From NCBI GenBank assembly GCA_021904315.1, contig CM038912.1, positions 22,356,949 to 22,420,948 of the forward strand: a stretch of DNA of 64,000 bases, given 5' to 3'. Shown piece by piece: positions 48,301-60,789 of this stretch. A model generated the notes under the pieces. That model saw only the letters and a program-made list of their open reading frames with translations, searched no databases and was not told the DNA's origin. The position numbers were made by a program, and so were the translations under genes. Position 1 is the stretch's first letter. Each line of letters begins with the position of its first letter. This DNA is from Sphagnum magellanicum (Eukaryota > Streptophyta > Sphagnopsida > Sphagnales > Sphagnaceae).

Positions 48301-51300
48301 ATTGAACAATAATGATGTGACACAACTTTAACACCTATATGTATTTAACCTTTTTTTAAATGTTAAACCAATCTAGGAAATTTATGAATTATAAAGTTCA
48401 CATGCCTACATTGGTTCACTCACCCTCCCACTTGTGATTGTCATTGCTAAAGTCATGCAAATCACATTTGTTTCCCTAAAAGGAGTTCAATGAAAAATTA
48501 ATCAACATTAATGCATGCAACTTAGGATATTTAGCCATTACAAAGGAATGCAATTTTTTTCACACAAAAGTCCACAACTCATGATACATGTGTGCTTGGT
48601 AAACTTTGTGGTTTATCTGAAGTTTACCTCACACATGTGTTGTGAGCCTTGACATTTGTGTGAGAAAACCCACAATGTTTTCTTGTAGTAAATCTAAAGA
48701 TATTAAGTCACACCTTTTGCATCATTTAGATAATCTGAAATGACATGAATCAATTTTCAATAAATAAAATAACTATATATATAGTCACCCAAACTCACAT
48801 TTTTTCATTCATGAAAATTTCCATTTAAGGCCCATTTTATACTAAAAGCTGAGGCTGAAATTGTTTTTTAAAGATTTAATTTAACACTTTATGACCCTAA
48901 TTTAGCCCCAAGGCCAAAAATATATACCTATCAATTTGGGAGGCCAATTTGCAACTTTGGGGCCCATTTGCAATAAAATGTTATTGTTTTGATGGAATCC
49001 ACATTGTAAAATCAAAGTGAACCTTAACCCAAACCTTATATGGGTGCAACAAAGATATTTTGTATCTATTTGTTACTTTGATTTCTACTTGTAAAATAAA
49101 AATAAAACCAAAACTTCTAATCTTCTTTTATCATTCAAATCAAATGGAACCTCTAGTTTTTTTTCATTGTGCTTTCTAGCATCCATTTAACTTTTCAAAA
49201 AACTTTGTACCATATAATTTGAACTTGAAAAAGTACCCCAAAAATATTCTCAAAAATTATGTTAGTATTTAGAAAATTGGGGATAAATTCAATTATGAAA
49301 ATAAACTCCATTGACCAAAAAAAAATTAGAATGTTCACTGCATCAATATTAAAGTTTAGTACAAAAAGACAACTATATATAAAAAAAACATTCATGTATT
49401 TTCACATACTTGAATTTTACTTGTCAATTGTCCATTAAAAAAAAAGGTTGCCTTGCAAGGATTTTCAAAAAACATAAAGATACCAATTCAACTTTGGAAA
49501 TGAATGCCAACATTAATTAAGAAAAATTGTACCAAAAAAATTGATATTATTTTCAAAAATTCATCTTTTTTTGTATGTTTTTTTTGGAAACTCTAATTTT
49601 TTATAAAGGAACTATTTTTTGTACTATTTTATCATGCTTTCAGAGATATCTTCTATTTTTTCTTCATTTCATTTATCTTCATTTTCTTTTCTTCTTGTCT
49701 ATTTGTGTTTGTTTGTGAATGATGGAGGAAGTTTCTATTTTTTCTACTTGGGATATGGTCATGAAAAACACAAAAGTTACAAGTATCTTGTGTCTATGCT
49801 CATCTATTGTGGCTTGACTTTTAGGGTTTAATTTGAGAAAGGAAGCAAAGTTTAGAAGAATAATGATACCAAGAAAATGAATGAAAGCATATGAGGGGTT
49901 GAAATCTTGGTCATCGGTCCCTACTTTTTGACCTTAATGACTTTAGACATGAACTCATTGACTCTCAAATAAACAATATTTTATTAGTAACTTGAGACCA
50001 TACAATGAGCCAAGAAGTGCTCAAAGTTCCCATATTGGCCCCAAGGTTTTTTTGGTTGTGATTCCTAGTCTAAAACAAGCCTAAATGTTCAAATGTGCAT
50101 TGACTAGCTAAAATGATCAATTGAACTAAGTAACTAGGCAAGACACAAGGCCAAGGTGGGCATATTAGAAAAGTTCTATGTGAGCAAACACTTCCAATGA
50201 CCATGTAGGATTGACAAATCTTTTAAATTAAACTATAATAACCTAATCATGAATGAACTTCAAATGATAGAACTTATAGCAACCACCTCATTTTAATTTC
50301 CAAATTGATTCTTTCCTTAAAAAATAGTCTCATCAACATCCAAAGGCTAAAATGTGCCTAATTATCTCAAGATTGTACAATTCTCCCATGAATTTCCTAA
50401 ATTCCATAAGAGATACTTCTAGAATAGAATAGAGTCCTTTTGTGGGGGAAAAAAAAAATCCCAAAACAAAGTGGTTGATATTTTGCTCTAAAAACACAAT
50501 TTACACTAAAAAAATGCATTCTTCTAAGTTTTTTTAATAAAAACATACATTTGATAAACAAACTTGCAACCAAATACAGAGTTAGTTCAACTCTTACAAA
50601 TCATGAAAAACAACTAACCAACACAATAACTATTTATCACAAAGCACTTGAAAGGTTTTTTTCTTTGTATTTGAAACCACCTCTCGGCATAAAAGATAGG
50701 AACACAAGAGAGATGATGATAGGAGAGAAGTTTATGGGTGGTGCATCAAGCATGCCATCATTATTACATTCCTACAACAATCAGGCCCACCATTGTTGAA
50801 CAATAGGAAAGTTTTTTTAAAGTTTTTTTTTTTTTTTCGAGGGGGGGTGCACTTGCTCAGGCTTTTGCATCCTTGTGTTTTGGGTGTAACCCTTTTTTGT
50901 ATGGCTCCCTTTTTGCATCCTCCATTGATTTAAGATGCCCTTTGTCCCCATTGCTTTAACCTTTACATTTCAAGCAGCTTCTCGAGGCATGAAAAGAATG
51001 TTCATTTTCATACCAGTTTCATCTCTCAGCTTAGCTAAGTTTTTTTGTTTTTGCAAATGTATTCCCTTCCTATGCTACACCCTAGTTTTATCACTCTTGT
51101 TTTTTGGGGTTGGCTTTGAGTTTACTCTAGCTTCATTTTGGGGTTATTTGAAGCTCATTTCATGTGCCCTTGTTTGTTTCATAGAACCCCTTGAACCAGC
51201 TAGGATGAGGTCAAGCAGGTTTTTTATTTACCCCTTAAATGAATTGCTTGAGATTTAATGGACAAGTCAACATGGTTCTTTCTTCTCCTATCACTACATT

Positions 51301-51399
51301 GCTATTTGTGTTATATTCAAAAAGGTTGTTTAGATCAACAAAAGGTTTTTGTTTGCCTTAAGAAATTTATGGCGAATGACTAGTCTTTTCTTCAAAAGA
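48301..51399. other. Intergenic DNA
   Basis: AT-rich with homopolymer runs. The open stretch at 50935-51258 (107 codons, hydrophobic) is not recognised and lies just before a decayed retroelement. No feature supported. Confidence 0.4.
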
Positions 51400-52640
51400 A
51401 ATCCTCTTATGCCTCACGTGTTCCCTATCCCCATCATTCATTAGATGATTCTTCGACCATTCGTCTTTGTCAGTGTCTGACTTTAGATAAAATTAAAAAG
51501 TACAATCACATTGCTAAAGCTCTTTAGCCCATGACATCAACTATTCCTTCAAAAGACACCGTTGTAGCTCTACGTCAATACACCCCCTTCCATCAAACCA
51601 TGTCCCTTGTCTTATTTTTGAATATTAACTTAAACACACCTTTGTTTTGAATAGGACTTTATTTACACAAGTCTTAACCATTACTTTCCATTTGTCTTTG
51701 GGTGTCTAGGATGGTTTATGAACATCTCTTGGGATTTTCATACTCGAAAACCCATCCTTAGAGCTTTTGGAATTATTCCAAGCTATTATTGTTGTCGCCC
51801 GTGGTGATATCCCTAGGTTGGTGGCTTTAATGTTGGGGGTACTAGATTGTTGGCAATGGCAAAGGACATTGGAAGTTTTTGTCCTATTGTCATAGGCAAG
51901 GCATTTCTTCGACTTATTAGTCATTACATTGTCCTACAACTTCAAAGTTCGTTTTAAGAACACCTATCCCCCCATCAAGCCTCCTTGACCTACACCCTAA
52001 ATGGGTTATGATGCAAGTCAACATTAAAAACATTTTTAATATCATTTTTTGAATTGTTATTTTTAGAGAACTACGAGATGCTAGGGGACCTTTGGCGAAC
52101 ATTATCCCCTTTACCAAACTATTTTATGGTGTTCATTTTTTTTTCCCCTACTAACATGGATAACATGAGGAGAAGGTCACCATTATTAAATCATTTTCAA
52201 ACACAAAATAAAGTGACCCTTTAAAAGGTTCTTTATTTGCCTTAGCCCATTATTAAACACTCCTAAAAACCATTACACAAGCCCCTAGTTGTGTTTTTCC
52301 ATCTCTAGCAAATGATACCCACATTGTGGGCCTTTTGAGTGAAATTATCCTTACCTTTGATCACCTTTCAACCCAATTAACCTTAGTTGGGCTTAGGATC
52401 AAGGTGTTAAAATGCAAGGTTTGGAATCCGTCAAATATTTCTTCAAGCATAGAGATTCCTCAAAGCTACACTTTGGTCACAAATGGCTTACGCATTTTGG
52501 GTCTAACACCAAAAATGGGTTTTCAAGACTTTGTCACCCATTTTTGGATGAAGTTTTATCTCAAGACATGATGCATATTAATAATATTCTTATCTTGGGA
52601 GACAAATAGGTTACAATGGGCATTTCCAAAAGAGTCATTG
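51400..52640 (+). pseudogene. Reverse transcriptase of a non-LTR-type retroelement, decayed
   Basis: With many stops and frameshifts, the plus strand still reads a reverse-transcriptase core in order: RAFGIIPSYY, RLLAMAKDIGSFCPIVIGKA, FLRLISHYIVLQL, EHLSPHQAS, DPLKGSLFALAHY, CVFPSLANDTHIVGLLSE, AFDHLSTQL-like FDHLSTQLTLVGLRIKV, KCKVWNPSNISSSIEIPQ, TLVTNGLRILG, QDFVTHF. The polymerase motif (usually LADD) has become LAND, losing one metal-binding Asp. No ends, poly-A tail or target duplication were found. The element type is inferred from general likeness only. Confidence 0.75.
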
Positions 52641-52899
52641 CCAAAGGAATCTCCAAGAATTTGATGCAAATCAGATATCACAAGTCCATGATTCAAGAAG
52701 TCTGGGAAATATTTATTGCAAGGGGCAGTGACTGCAAACTTGTGAGTATAGTCTAAAGTAGTCTCAAGTTTCTGTTCACTCTTGGGCTGATTTTCTTCTC
52801 CAAATGTTCTCTCTTAGCCCAGTGGTCCTGACCTTGATGCTTCCTTTTCTTCCCTTCTTCCTCACTTCCTAATTAAAGCCCGTTCCATATTACTACTGG

Positions 52900-53700
52900 T
52901 TGTCAGATTCTTAAGCTCCCCGATTCATCGTGGAGAGGATGAGGACTTAGTCTACTACTCCTACTACTCCTGTAACTCTTGCTCATAGAGAGCTTGGCTA
53001 TAACCTTGTTCCCACCTCTTCTGAAATTAGCATTTGCAGTAGGAAGTGAGTCATCCCTTGGTGTGGAATCAGACCTCCTCCGAGATCTTCTTCCAGCAAA
53101 AAAATCCCTTCTGATACAACTCAACGCCACAAATACTTGAAAACCATTTTGTTTTTTTCAACTTACAACAACTTGCGGGCTAAGGGAAAAAACAATCATC
53201 CTGCATCAACTGCAGTCTTTCAGCAACTTTACACCTGAATGAAAAATCCAATCAACACCTGCAACTGCTCCACCAGCAGTGACAATATCATCTAGGTCAT
53301 GCAAGCTCCAATCTGTTGCATGCTTCTCTTCAACTCATCAACATCACAGTTCATCAATTGCTTTTCTGGATCGAAACCTGCAGCTCAGAATCTGACGGGT
53401 ACAACTTCTGTCTGGACTCAGGAAGGTCTAGAGAGTGCAAACACTAATGAAAGCAATTTCACCTCCAAGCTTTACAGTCAATTCCTTTAGAGCTGACTGG
53501 TCAGAAAAGCAAGGTCTGAATGACATTGACATTGAGGATGCAACCTCCCACCCATCATTGGTGCCGATTGTAAACTTGTCTGCCAACCCATTGCAATCGA
53601 TAACAGAACAAATGAAGGTGGATTTTTGATTCTGTGATGGTACTTACCTGTGAGCTCAATAGGTATTCTCAGGAATGAGCCAAGATCATCAGGCATTTCA
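52900..53700 (-). other. Possible exons of an unidentified gene
   Basis: Minus-strand stretches look coding and are split by splice-like sites: 53696-53655 (MPDDLGSFLRIPIELTG before GTAAG), about 53605-53445 (LADKFTIGTNDGWEVASSMS ... LTVKLGGEIAF), about 53300-53235 (LDDIVTAGGAVAGVDWIFHS) and 53130-52903 (an Arg/Ser-rich C-terminus, GRRSRRRSDSTPRDDS ... HDESGSLRI, then stop). I do not recognise the family. It could be the 3' end of a gene whose 5' part was displaced by the transposon to the right. Confidence 0.35.
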
Positions 53701-54699
53701 TACAGTTAGGAAGCATGTATTAAGCTAAGGTACCAACAGGTGCCAACATGAGGTACTACCTGCCATGAGGGATCAGGTACTCCAATAGGTGCAGGAAACA
53801 AGCTCCCTCTCTTGGATTCTACACCTAAATGAATCTGATGAGCCTTTCTCCTGGAGTGCTAATAGTCCCTTGAACTGATTTCTGACAGATTTGTCATCTG
53901 CAGACATCCAACAAGAAGATTAACCTGTGATCAGATGCCAGTGATTATCAATCTACCCAAGATTGCAGGCACACTATTCTACAAGGCCTGCAAATGAATC
54001 AAATGAAAAGAAAAGAAAAAAACCCCAAAATTACATAAGCTACACATGATGATCCCAGCGACCCAAATTCTTCTTCTTATGCCTTTGAACCCCGTTTGCT
54101 TAAAATCACAAATAGAATTTGCCATGAATCAAAGATGCACACAGAAATATAAAACACAATACAAAAGTCCATGAAAAAGTTTAAGAAGTGGATGATGGAA
54201 CAATCCCAACTTGTGAGTTGTCTGGTAAAACCAGCAGTGCACAAGAGCACCAAGTTGACCTACACATTACAAATGAGACATTAAGAGGAGTGCATCAACT
54301 TGTGCAATCTTTTCAGAGTCACCTGCTTCTAAGTTGGCTAGTGCACAGGAAGAGGTGTTCAGCAGACCAGCCATTTCAGAAGAGTTAAGAGTAGGGGGAT
54401 GACTCCCATCATGTTCAATATATCACTTGCTTTGGACATTGGACCAACAGGTCTGCCATGAACCAGCTGCTGTATTAGTGCTCCACAAACTACCCACAGT
54501 TGATCTCTAGTCCAAAGTCCACCTCTAAAACAAGCTGTTCCAGTTCTGCACAAGTATTCTACTTATCAAGCAGCCACTACATAGTATTACAGTAATCATG
54601 TAAATAGAAACTATCAATCTACAACAACAATTTTAGGCCTAGTTTTTTTCATTAGCTTCTAACTTTTGAAGAAGGTAGAAATGGTTCTCACCTTCAGAG

Positions 54700-57600
54700 C
54701 TAACCATGAGCATTCCTTATGTCTTGCCATATCCATTCAGTAGGTTCCCCATTGTGATGATGAGTAACTTGGGCATCATCCAAAATTCTTTCAATAGAAT
54801 GCCAAGACCTGGTGCTCGTAATCCCAGAGGCCTTGTACCTCTTGAAGGTTCCACGCACCCGCCCATAAACTTCCAACATGCCCAAGCACACCATACCCAC
54901 AAAGTAATCTTGTTGCATGAGTGGCCCTACTGCAATGGCTTTCCTCTTGCTTTCTTCTTCTACCTGAGAATCAGTTGTAAATGTTGGTGTAGACACACTC
55001 CTCACTACTGCCATGGAGAAGGACCTGTCACTGCTGTTCCTAACTATCACCACATCCCCAACTTCTGGATAAGGAGGGCAGCGGCCAGGCATCCCTAGCT
55101 GAAACAAATGGTCACGCGGGGAAACATCCTCTAACTCATAAGTTAAAAGAATCCCATTATTCCGCCCTACCAAAGGCATCAGAATGAATTTGTGCATCAA
55201 AAGGTGAGCTGGTTTGATGTCATTCCTAGGCCACTGTTGTGGATGTGGTTGTAAAACAACCATGCCAGTACAGCTGTGTTGGAGAGCCACAGAAGATGAT
55301 GATGCTGATGTTGCCGTATTGTAGTACTTGCCTTGGAAAAAAACTCTCCTGTCACCATAGAATTCATGGATGAAAAATTGGGTGATTTTGGCCTTCCATG
55401 TCCACATGTGCCCTTCGTATGGCTCATCAGGCTCAACAACCACTGAATCACCAACACAAAATTCCTTTCCATGCCTCATCCAAAATGAGAATCCTTGAAC
55501 TGAAGTCTGAAAAAGTTGAGAATTTTCAGTGGTCATGATCCCGATGGTGCTCCAAAAACATTGCAAGTACGAGATTGTGTCTTCTAAGATTGCTGCTTTG
55601 ATGCCGATCTTCCTACCCACAATTATGCCCTTCTGTAGTAAAATTTGCTTACATGAGCATGTTGGTAACCACTGCACCAATTTGGAAATTGCTTGAGCTA
55701 TTTCCTGAGAAGGCACAACCACCACACATTCTTCATGCCACTGCTCACAAACTGTCAAATCTTGGTCCATTACACGACGGACATCTGTAGGCAATTGAAG
55801 ATATTTGTGAACCTCTTTCAAAGCTCTTCCACCCAGGAATAGACCGTCATTGTCTAGTTGCATAGCTCTATGGATCTTTGTGAAAATTTGCCTAGCATAG
55901 TAGCTGGTGTAAGTGACTTCACTTGTCTTTTGATTGGATGAAATGTTCACAACTCTGGAAATTTCCCTTTCAAAAGGGTAACACCAAAAAATATCGTGGA
56001 AACCATGCCTCTCCACATCATCTACAAGTTCTCCACTCCCTGTGTGCCCGGACACAAAGTTCCATGGATTATATTCCTGCAATATGCTTTTGCAGTGACA
56101 GAGCTCATAATAAAAACACACTCTATGGACTAGTTTCACAAAATGAAATATCAATGGTCTTACCAAGGCTTTAATTTTCAATTTTGTAATGTAGCTAAGC
56201 TATCAATTAGCCATAAGATGACTAAATCGAATCTAGCTGCTACATGTGAGAAATAAAGTTTTTTTTTTTTTTTCAATTTTTTTTTTTTGGTTATTTTCTA
56301 CCTAATTGAAACTTAGTACAAAAATTTTGCAATCTTTCAAAAAGACTTATATGAGATTTGGCAACTAGAAAACTTGCAAAACATCTTGCCATCATTTTCA
56401 AAAGAAATGTTGTCACCTTAACTCTAGATAGCCCAAAAAAAATAGCCCTAGAATGAATACTTGCAACATGCTCCAACGGAGATGAGTTGGGCCCAACACT
56501 TTCCTCCAAACGCACACGCCATGCTGCCAACAATTCCTGAGCATTCTGCCTGCTTTGAAAAGTCCAGCCATAGTTTCGGCTCTGGGTGTAAAATAGCCTT
56601 CCTACCTCAGTGAGCACTACACCTATCCCACCCAAAATGGAGTCCAAGCCCAAATCTAAATGATCTAGGACATGTGGTAAGCACCACATAACAAAGATTT
56701 GGTACTCTTCGGCCTTATAAAATCCTAGAGATTCTATACTCCTAGGCCACCTTGCTCCAAGTGTGGCCGGACTCAATTTTTTCACAGTTTGTAACACACC
56801 ATCCAAATCTTTTATCTTCCCATTTCCTGTAGCATATTTGACCAACATGTGGACATATTTCTTAAAGACACACAATGCTAAAGTGTGCATCACATCATAT
56901 GTGAGGTCATGAGAAATGTCAAAACCATACAAGTTATACAACCTCCAAAGACATGATTGGCCGGAAATGCCCGCTTCACGACCAACCTCATCCCTTTCCT
57001 TGCCAATTGGAAGTTACTACCACTACTTCAATGCAAATGCCATGTCTTCTACACATCGCATGGCAAATGGATGCCTCCTATGTTTTCTATTGTCATGGTA
57101 TTCCACCAAACCCTTATTGTCGGATCGAGCACGCCATCTTGATGTAACATAGTGACGTCGACACCCAAAATACCCCCCACTTTTCACTACCCCCACTTTA
57201 CATTGGGTAGGATGATCACCAGTCCATACCATCACTATGGCCCGCAAAGTAGCCAAACCGGAAGGCAAATCATCAAACATGCATTCACTAATTGATTCTA
57301 TAGGATATGCATACCGGACCGGGAATCCATCTACAAACACCTTTTCTAAGTCTATCATGAGAGGTTTTAAAAATGCTATCAAAACGTGGGGGTCGGCTTG
57401 TTTGATTATTTTTTCTGAACTTGATGGAATGAACATAATAGGAATAGGATCTAATGTGTTTTCTCTCCCACAATTTAGTATGCTCAAATCCACTGTCTAA
57501 TAATTCTTCAAACTTGTCTTTGCAGAAGAAAATCCATCCCAATGAAACATCAACCCAAAATTCCGCGGATCACCCTACAAATGCACACAAAGTATATTAA

Positions 57601-59076
57601 TGCATGACAAGAAACACTAAGTTTGATGGTTTTTGTTTACTTTCTATTGGACCCTATCAAATCTCTGACAATTGGTTATTAGCTAGTTTATTAACTTTGG
57701 TTCCAGATAGGTTTATGGATCTAGATAGGTTTATTTTGTTACTAACTAAAGCCTAAATATTTGGACATCTATTGCAAGTTTACTTTTACTCAAGGAAAAA
57801 TATGAGGTTGCCAATTATCTAATTATCTAATTATATATACAATTGAAAGCCACTGAACAAGACTATTTTTTTCAAAACCTAAGAAAATAATTTGTCAACA
57901 AAAATGTGTTAAACTTACTTTCAACATGCGCCTTTGAACATTGATAAGAGTCGAACATTCTAAGCATGGAAACCTATAAAAATCTGTATCTGAATCCCAA
58001 TGCTGAAGCAATTTTTCACATTTTTGAGTTGGAGGAAATGCTCGAAAAGAATGGGAACATTTGTTGTTGGGACAAATTACAGGGGCTTCTCACTCCCCTT
58101 TAGGAGTCCAAAATGCTTGATACTCACAAAACTTGCTACCATCAAAATGCTCTTTAATAACTTTTGGTAAAACCTTAGGATCTTTTCCCAACCACCTATC
58201 TTTAGCTTTCCATGTCATCAACATCTTTTCACAAATGCTCTTACTTCAACACAAGCTTGCTAACAAGGGTCCGATAGGCATGTAATCATAGGCTAATATG
58301 TGTTTCCTCATTTGTAAGCAAATCAGGCACCTATGAGAACAACCTAGACAATCTCTTTTAAATTTTTGTCCTGAATTAGGCCCACACTCACAACGCACAA
58401 CCTCAAAGCCTTCATACAAGTCTTCTACACTAGGGGACATCAGATGGGGAACATGTGGTGCTTGTGTAGACCTAATGCACAATTGCCACCTCTCTATTGC
58501 TACAAGCCCCAACTCCCTATACAAATTATGAAGTTGTTTCCACGAAGTTGGCAATGAAAACCCTCTAATTAGTTCAGGCTCTAAACCAACTAGTGTCAAC
58601 AATCTGCCAATTGGCAAGGCACCATAATCAAGTCTCCCATCCTCAAAAACATTGGGTTCCTTTTGTAATGACCCAAATAATTGATGTAACATGTAATCTT
58701 GAAGGTTGATGGGCACTTGGTTTACATCCCATTTTTCCTAAAGCTCCACAATTTTGTTGGTTAAGGCTTGTTTGAAGGTCACAACCCTAACTGGGCCTAT
58801 TGGATGTTGGTCACTGCACTGACTTGGCTCCCTGGATGCTGATGAAGGTGGATTAAACTCAAAAATATTTGTTGATGTATCCTGACTTGGTCCATCCAAA
58901 ATAGCAACCTCTTCTACCAAAGGATTTCCAAGCCTTGCAACTAAATCAACCAATTCTTGCATGTGCCAATACATTGTCCTCTTGGACACCCTACGAGTCC
59001 CTTGGCATGTCAAGCAAGGACATAAAACTCTTATTGTAGAGTTCAATGTAGGTTCATCCTCATCATTTCCCTCCAT
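54700..59076 (-). pseudogene. CACTA-type Tnp2 transposase, broken
   Basis: A multi-exon transposase read leftward. 59076-58738: start MEGNDEDEPTLNS and a transposase-associated zinc motif (LCPCLTCQGTRR ... MYWHMQEL). 58716-58246: Cys-rich CECG ... CLGCSHRCLICLQMRKH. 58240-57910: MLMTWKAKDRWLGKDPKVLP with a TGA after WTPKGE. 57576-57023: NFGLMFHWDGFSSAKTSLKN, a TAG where Trp is expected, then SILNCGRENTLDPIPIMF and VMVWTGDHPTQCKVG ... GGYFGCRRHYV, the Tnp2 signature. 56941-56291: DLTYDVMHTLALCVFKKYVH. 56181-54700: DIFWCYPFEREI and a C-terminal region with two BAH-like segments (GDSVVVEPDEPYEGHMWTWK; PEVGDVVIVRN). Several stops make it inactive. Typical CACTA ends were not identified. Confidence 0.8.
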
Positions 59077-59262
59077 CTAAAGTAACCTCCTCCCCAGTGC
59101 AAGTTCAAAAATCACCAAACATCTGATGTCACTAAAGTTTTATCTCTCCTTATGACTATATTAAACAAACCATAATAAACCAATCAAAACATATGTTACA
59201 CTATCTCCATTTCTTTTCATCATCTTGGTGAAATAGATGTTTCCACACAAATGGACATACAA

Positions 59263-59350
59263 AAGAACTTTCAATCAATAGCAGAGAACCACTGGGGTGG
59301 AGAAGAAAGAACTTTCAATTAGTAGCAGAGAACCACTGGGGTGGAGAGGA
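59263..59350 (+). repeat. 43-bp direct repeat, two copies
   Basis: GAACTTTCAAT(C/T)A(A/G)TAGCAG followed by AGAACCACTGGGGTGGAGA, twice in tandem, beyond the 5' end of the Tnp2 gene. It may be part of a subterminal region. Confidence 0.9.
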
Positions 59351-59674
59351 ATGGAGGTTGGGAAAGGAGGTTATAAATAGAAGAAGACAACATTGTTGAA
59401 CTATGATGAATAAATCAACAAATAGGTATTTCATAGTCACATAGGTGTGATCATAAAATTGGAAAGCATTCACATCATTTGTTCCTTTTTTTTCACATGT
59501 GTTACTCTTGTGTTGTAAACCCTAAACCCTAAACCCACAACTACCAAATAGACAAACTCTAGGTCTAATGTCAGTATGTATGCATCATGTTCTCCTGTCT
59601 TTTGTTCCCAATGAAACAAAGGTGTGTGTCATTTTTTTTCATTTTTCCTTTATTCCCAACAATTCCCATACCTC

Positions 59675-59840
59675 CTCACTTTTATCCCATATGCCTTGGA
59701 AAATGGTGTCCTCCTTTCACCTATAGGTGGGCCAAAGGGGAGGAACTGTACAATTCAAAATAGAGCCTTCTGTTTTGGGGAGTCTCCAATATTGTTTTTT
59801 TTTTTGGGAGTGATGGGCTAATCAAATTGGCACGTAGCCC
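59675..59840 (+). repeat. Dispersed repeat, copy C (partial)
   Basis: Matches 60572-60735 and 1546-1680: TATGC(C/T)TTGG, CACCTATAGGTGGGCC, AGGGGAGGAAC, GGGAGT(G/A)ATGGGC, ATCAAATTGG. Confidence 0.8.
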
Positions 59841-60276
59841 AAAAAAAAAAAAGTAAAGAACTTGGGAGGCACCTCATCTAATTAATAGGAGAGGTGACTA
59901 TTTCCCCAAATTTATTTCCCTACCATTAGCCTAGGCAAAAAAGGTAACTAACAGTTTTGAAAATAGAAATTGCATGCAGCCAATGGGAAGGTGCAGCATC
60001 CACTCGAGCGCCCCAGTTTTTTAATTTGGGTTTTGGGGGCAAGGGGGAGGGGGGAGGTTTTTTTTTTCATGAGTTGCTGATGTGTTCCTACCATGTTCCC
60101 AAGTTGTTCCTTTCAACACTTTTGAGGAGAGAAATTTCATCTAGCCAATGGGAAGTGTAATCATGCTCTCGGGTGCCTTGGTTTTTTTCCTTTTAAGTTT
60201 TGGGTTTAGGGTTGGGAGGTTGGAGGTTGGAGGGGAGGTTTTTTTTTCAAGCTATATTTGGTGTTGAGAGTGGATT

Positions 60277-60302
60277 GTCCAATGTCCACTTGGACACTGG
60301 AC
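60277..60302. repeat. 12-bp hairpin beside repeat copy B
   Basis: GTCCAATGTCCA, two bases, then TGGACACTGGAC; one mismatch in the stem. It lies about 60 bases before copy B of the dispersed repeat. Confidence 0.8.
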
Positions 60303-60364
60303 ATTTGACTTTCCATGCAAGTTTTATTGGGGGTGGCCAAGGGGGTGAGAAGGGAGGATTTATT

Positions 60365-60785
60365 TTCCTTTCAGCCAATAGGAGGGCCTAAGGTGCCTTA
60401 CTTTTATTCCTTTTAAGTTAGAGAGGGGGGAGAGGGAAGATTTTTATTCTTCAGTTTTCCTTGTTTCCTAATGTGTTCCCACGGTGTTCCCTCTAAGTTC
60501 CTAATGGGTTCCTAAAATGTTCCCCAAGTTCACAATGTGTTCCCCAACATGTTCTCCATATAAGCACTTCACTTTTAGCCCATATGCTTTGGCACTTTCA
60601 CCTATATAGGTGGGCCTAAGGGGAGGAACCATATACATCAAAACAGAACCTTCTATTTTGAGGAGCCTCCATAGTTTCATTTTTTTGGGAGTAATGGGCG
60701 GATCAAATTGGTTTTGGCCCAGAATTTTGGCATAGTTTGAGAGCGAACATTTCGGAGGCTTCACCAATCCCGAATTACTGCATCA
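60365..60785 (+). repeat. Dispersed repeat, copy B
   Basis: Partner of 1345-1755, about 85-90% alike by eye, same orientation. Confidence 0.85.
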
Positions 60786-60789
60786 AACA

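Noticed and set aside
54566-54590. CACTACATAG as a CACTA terminus
   Set aside because: No matching inverted end was found on the other side of the Tnp2 gene and no 3-bp target duplication.
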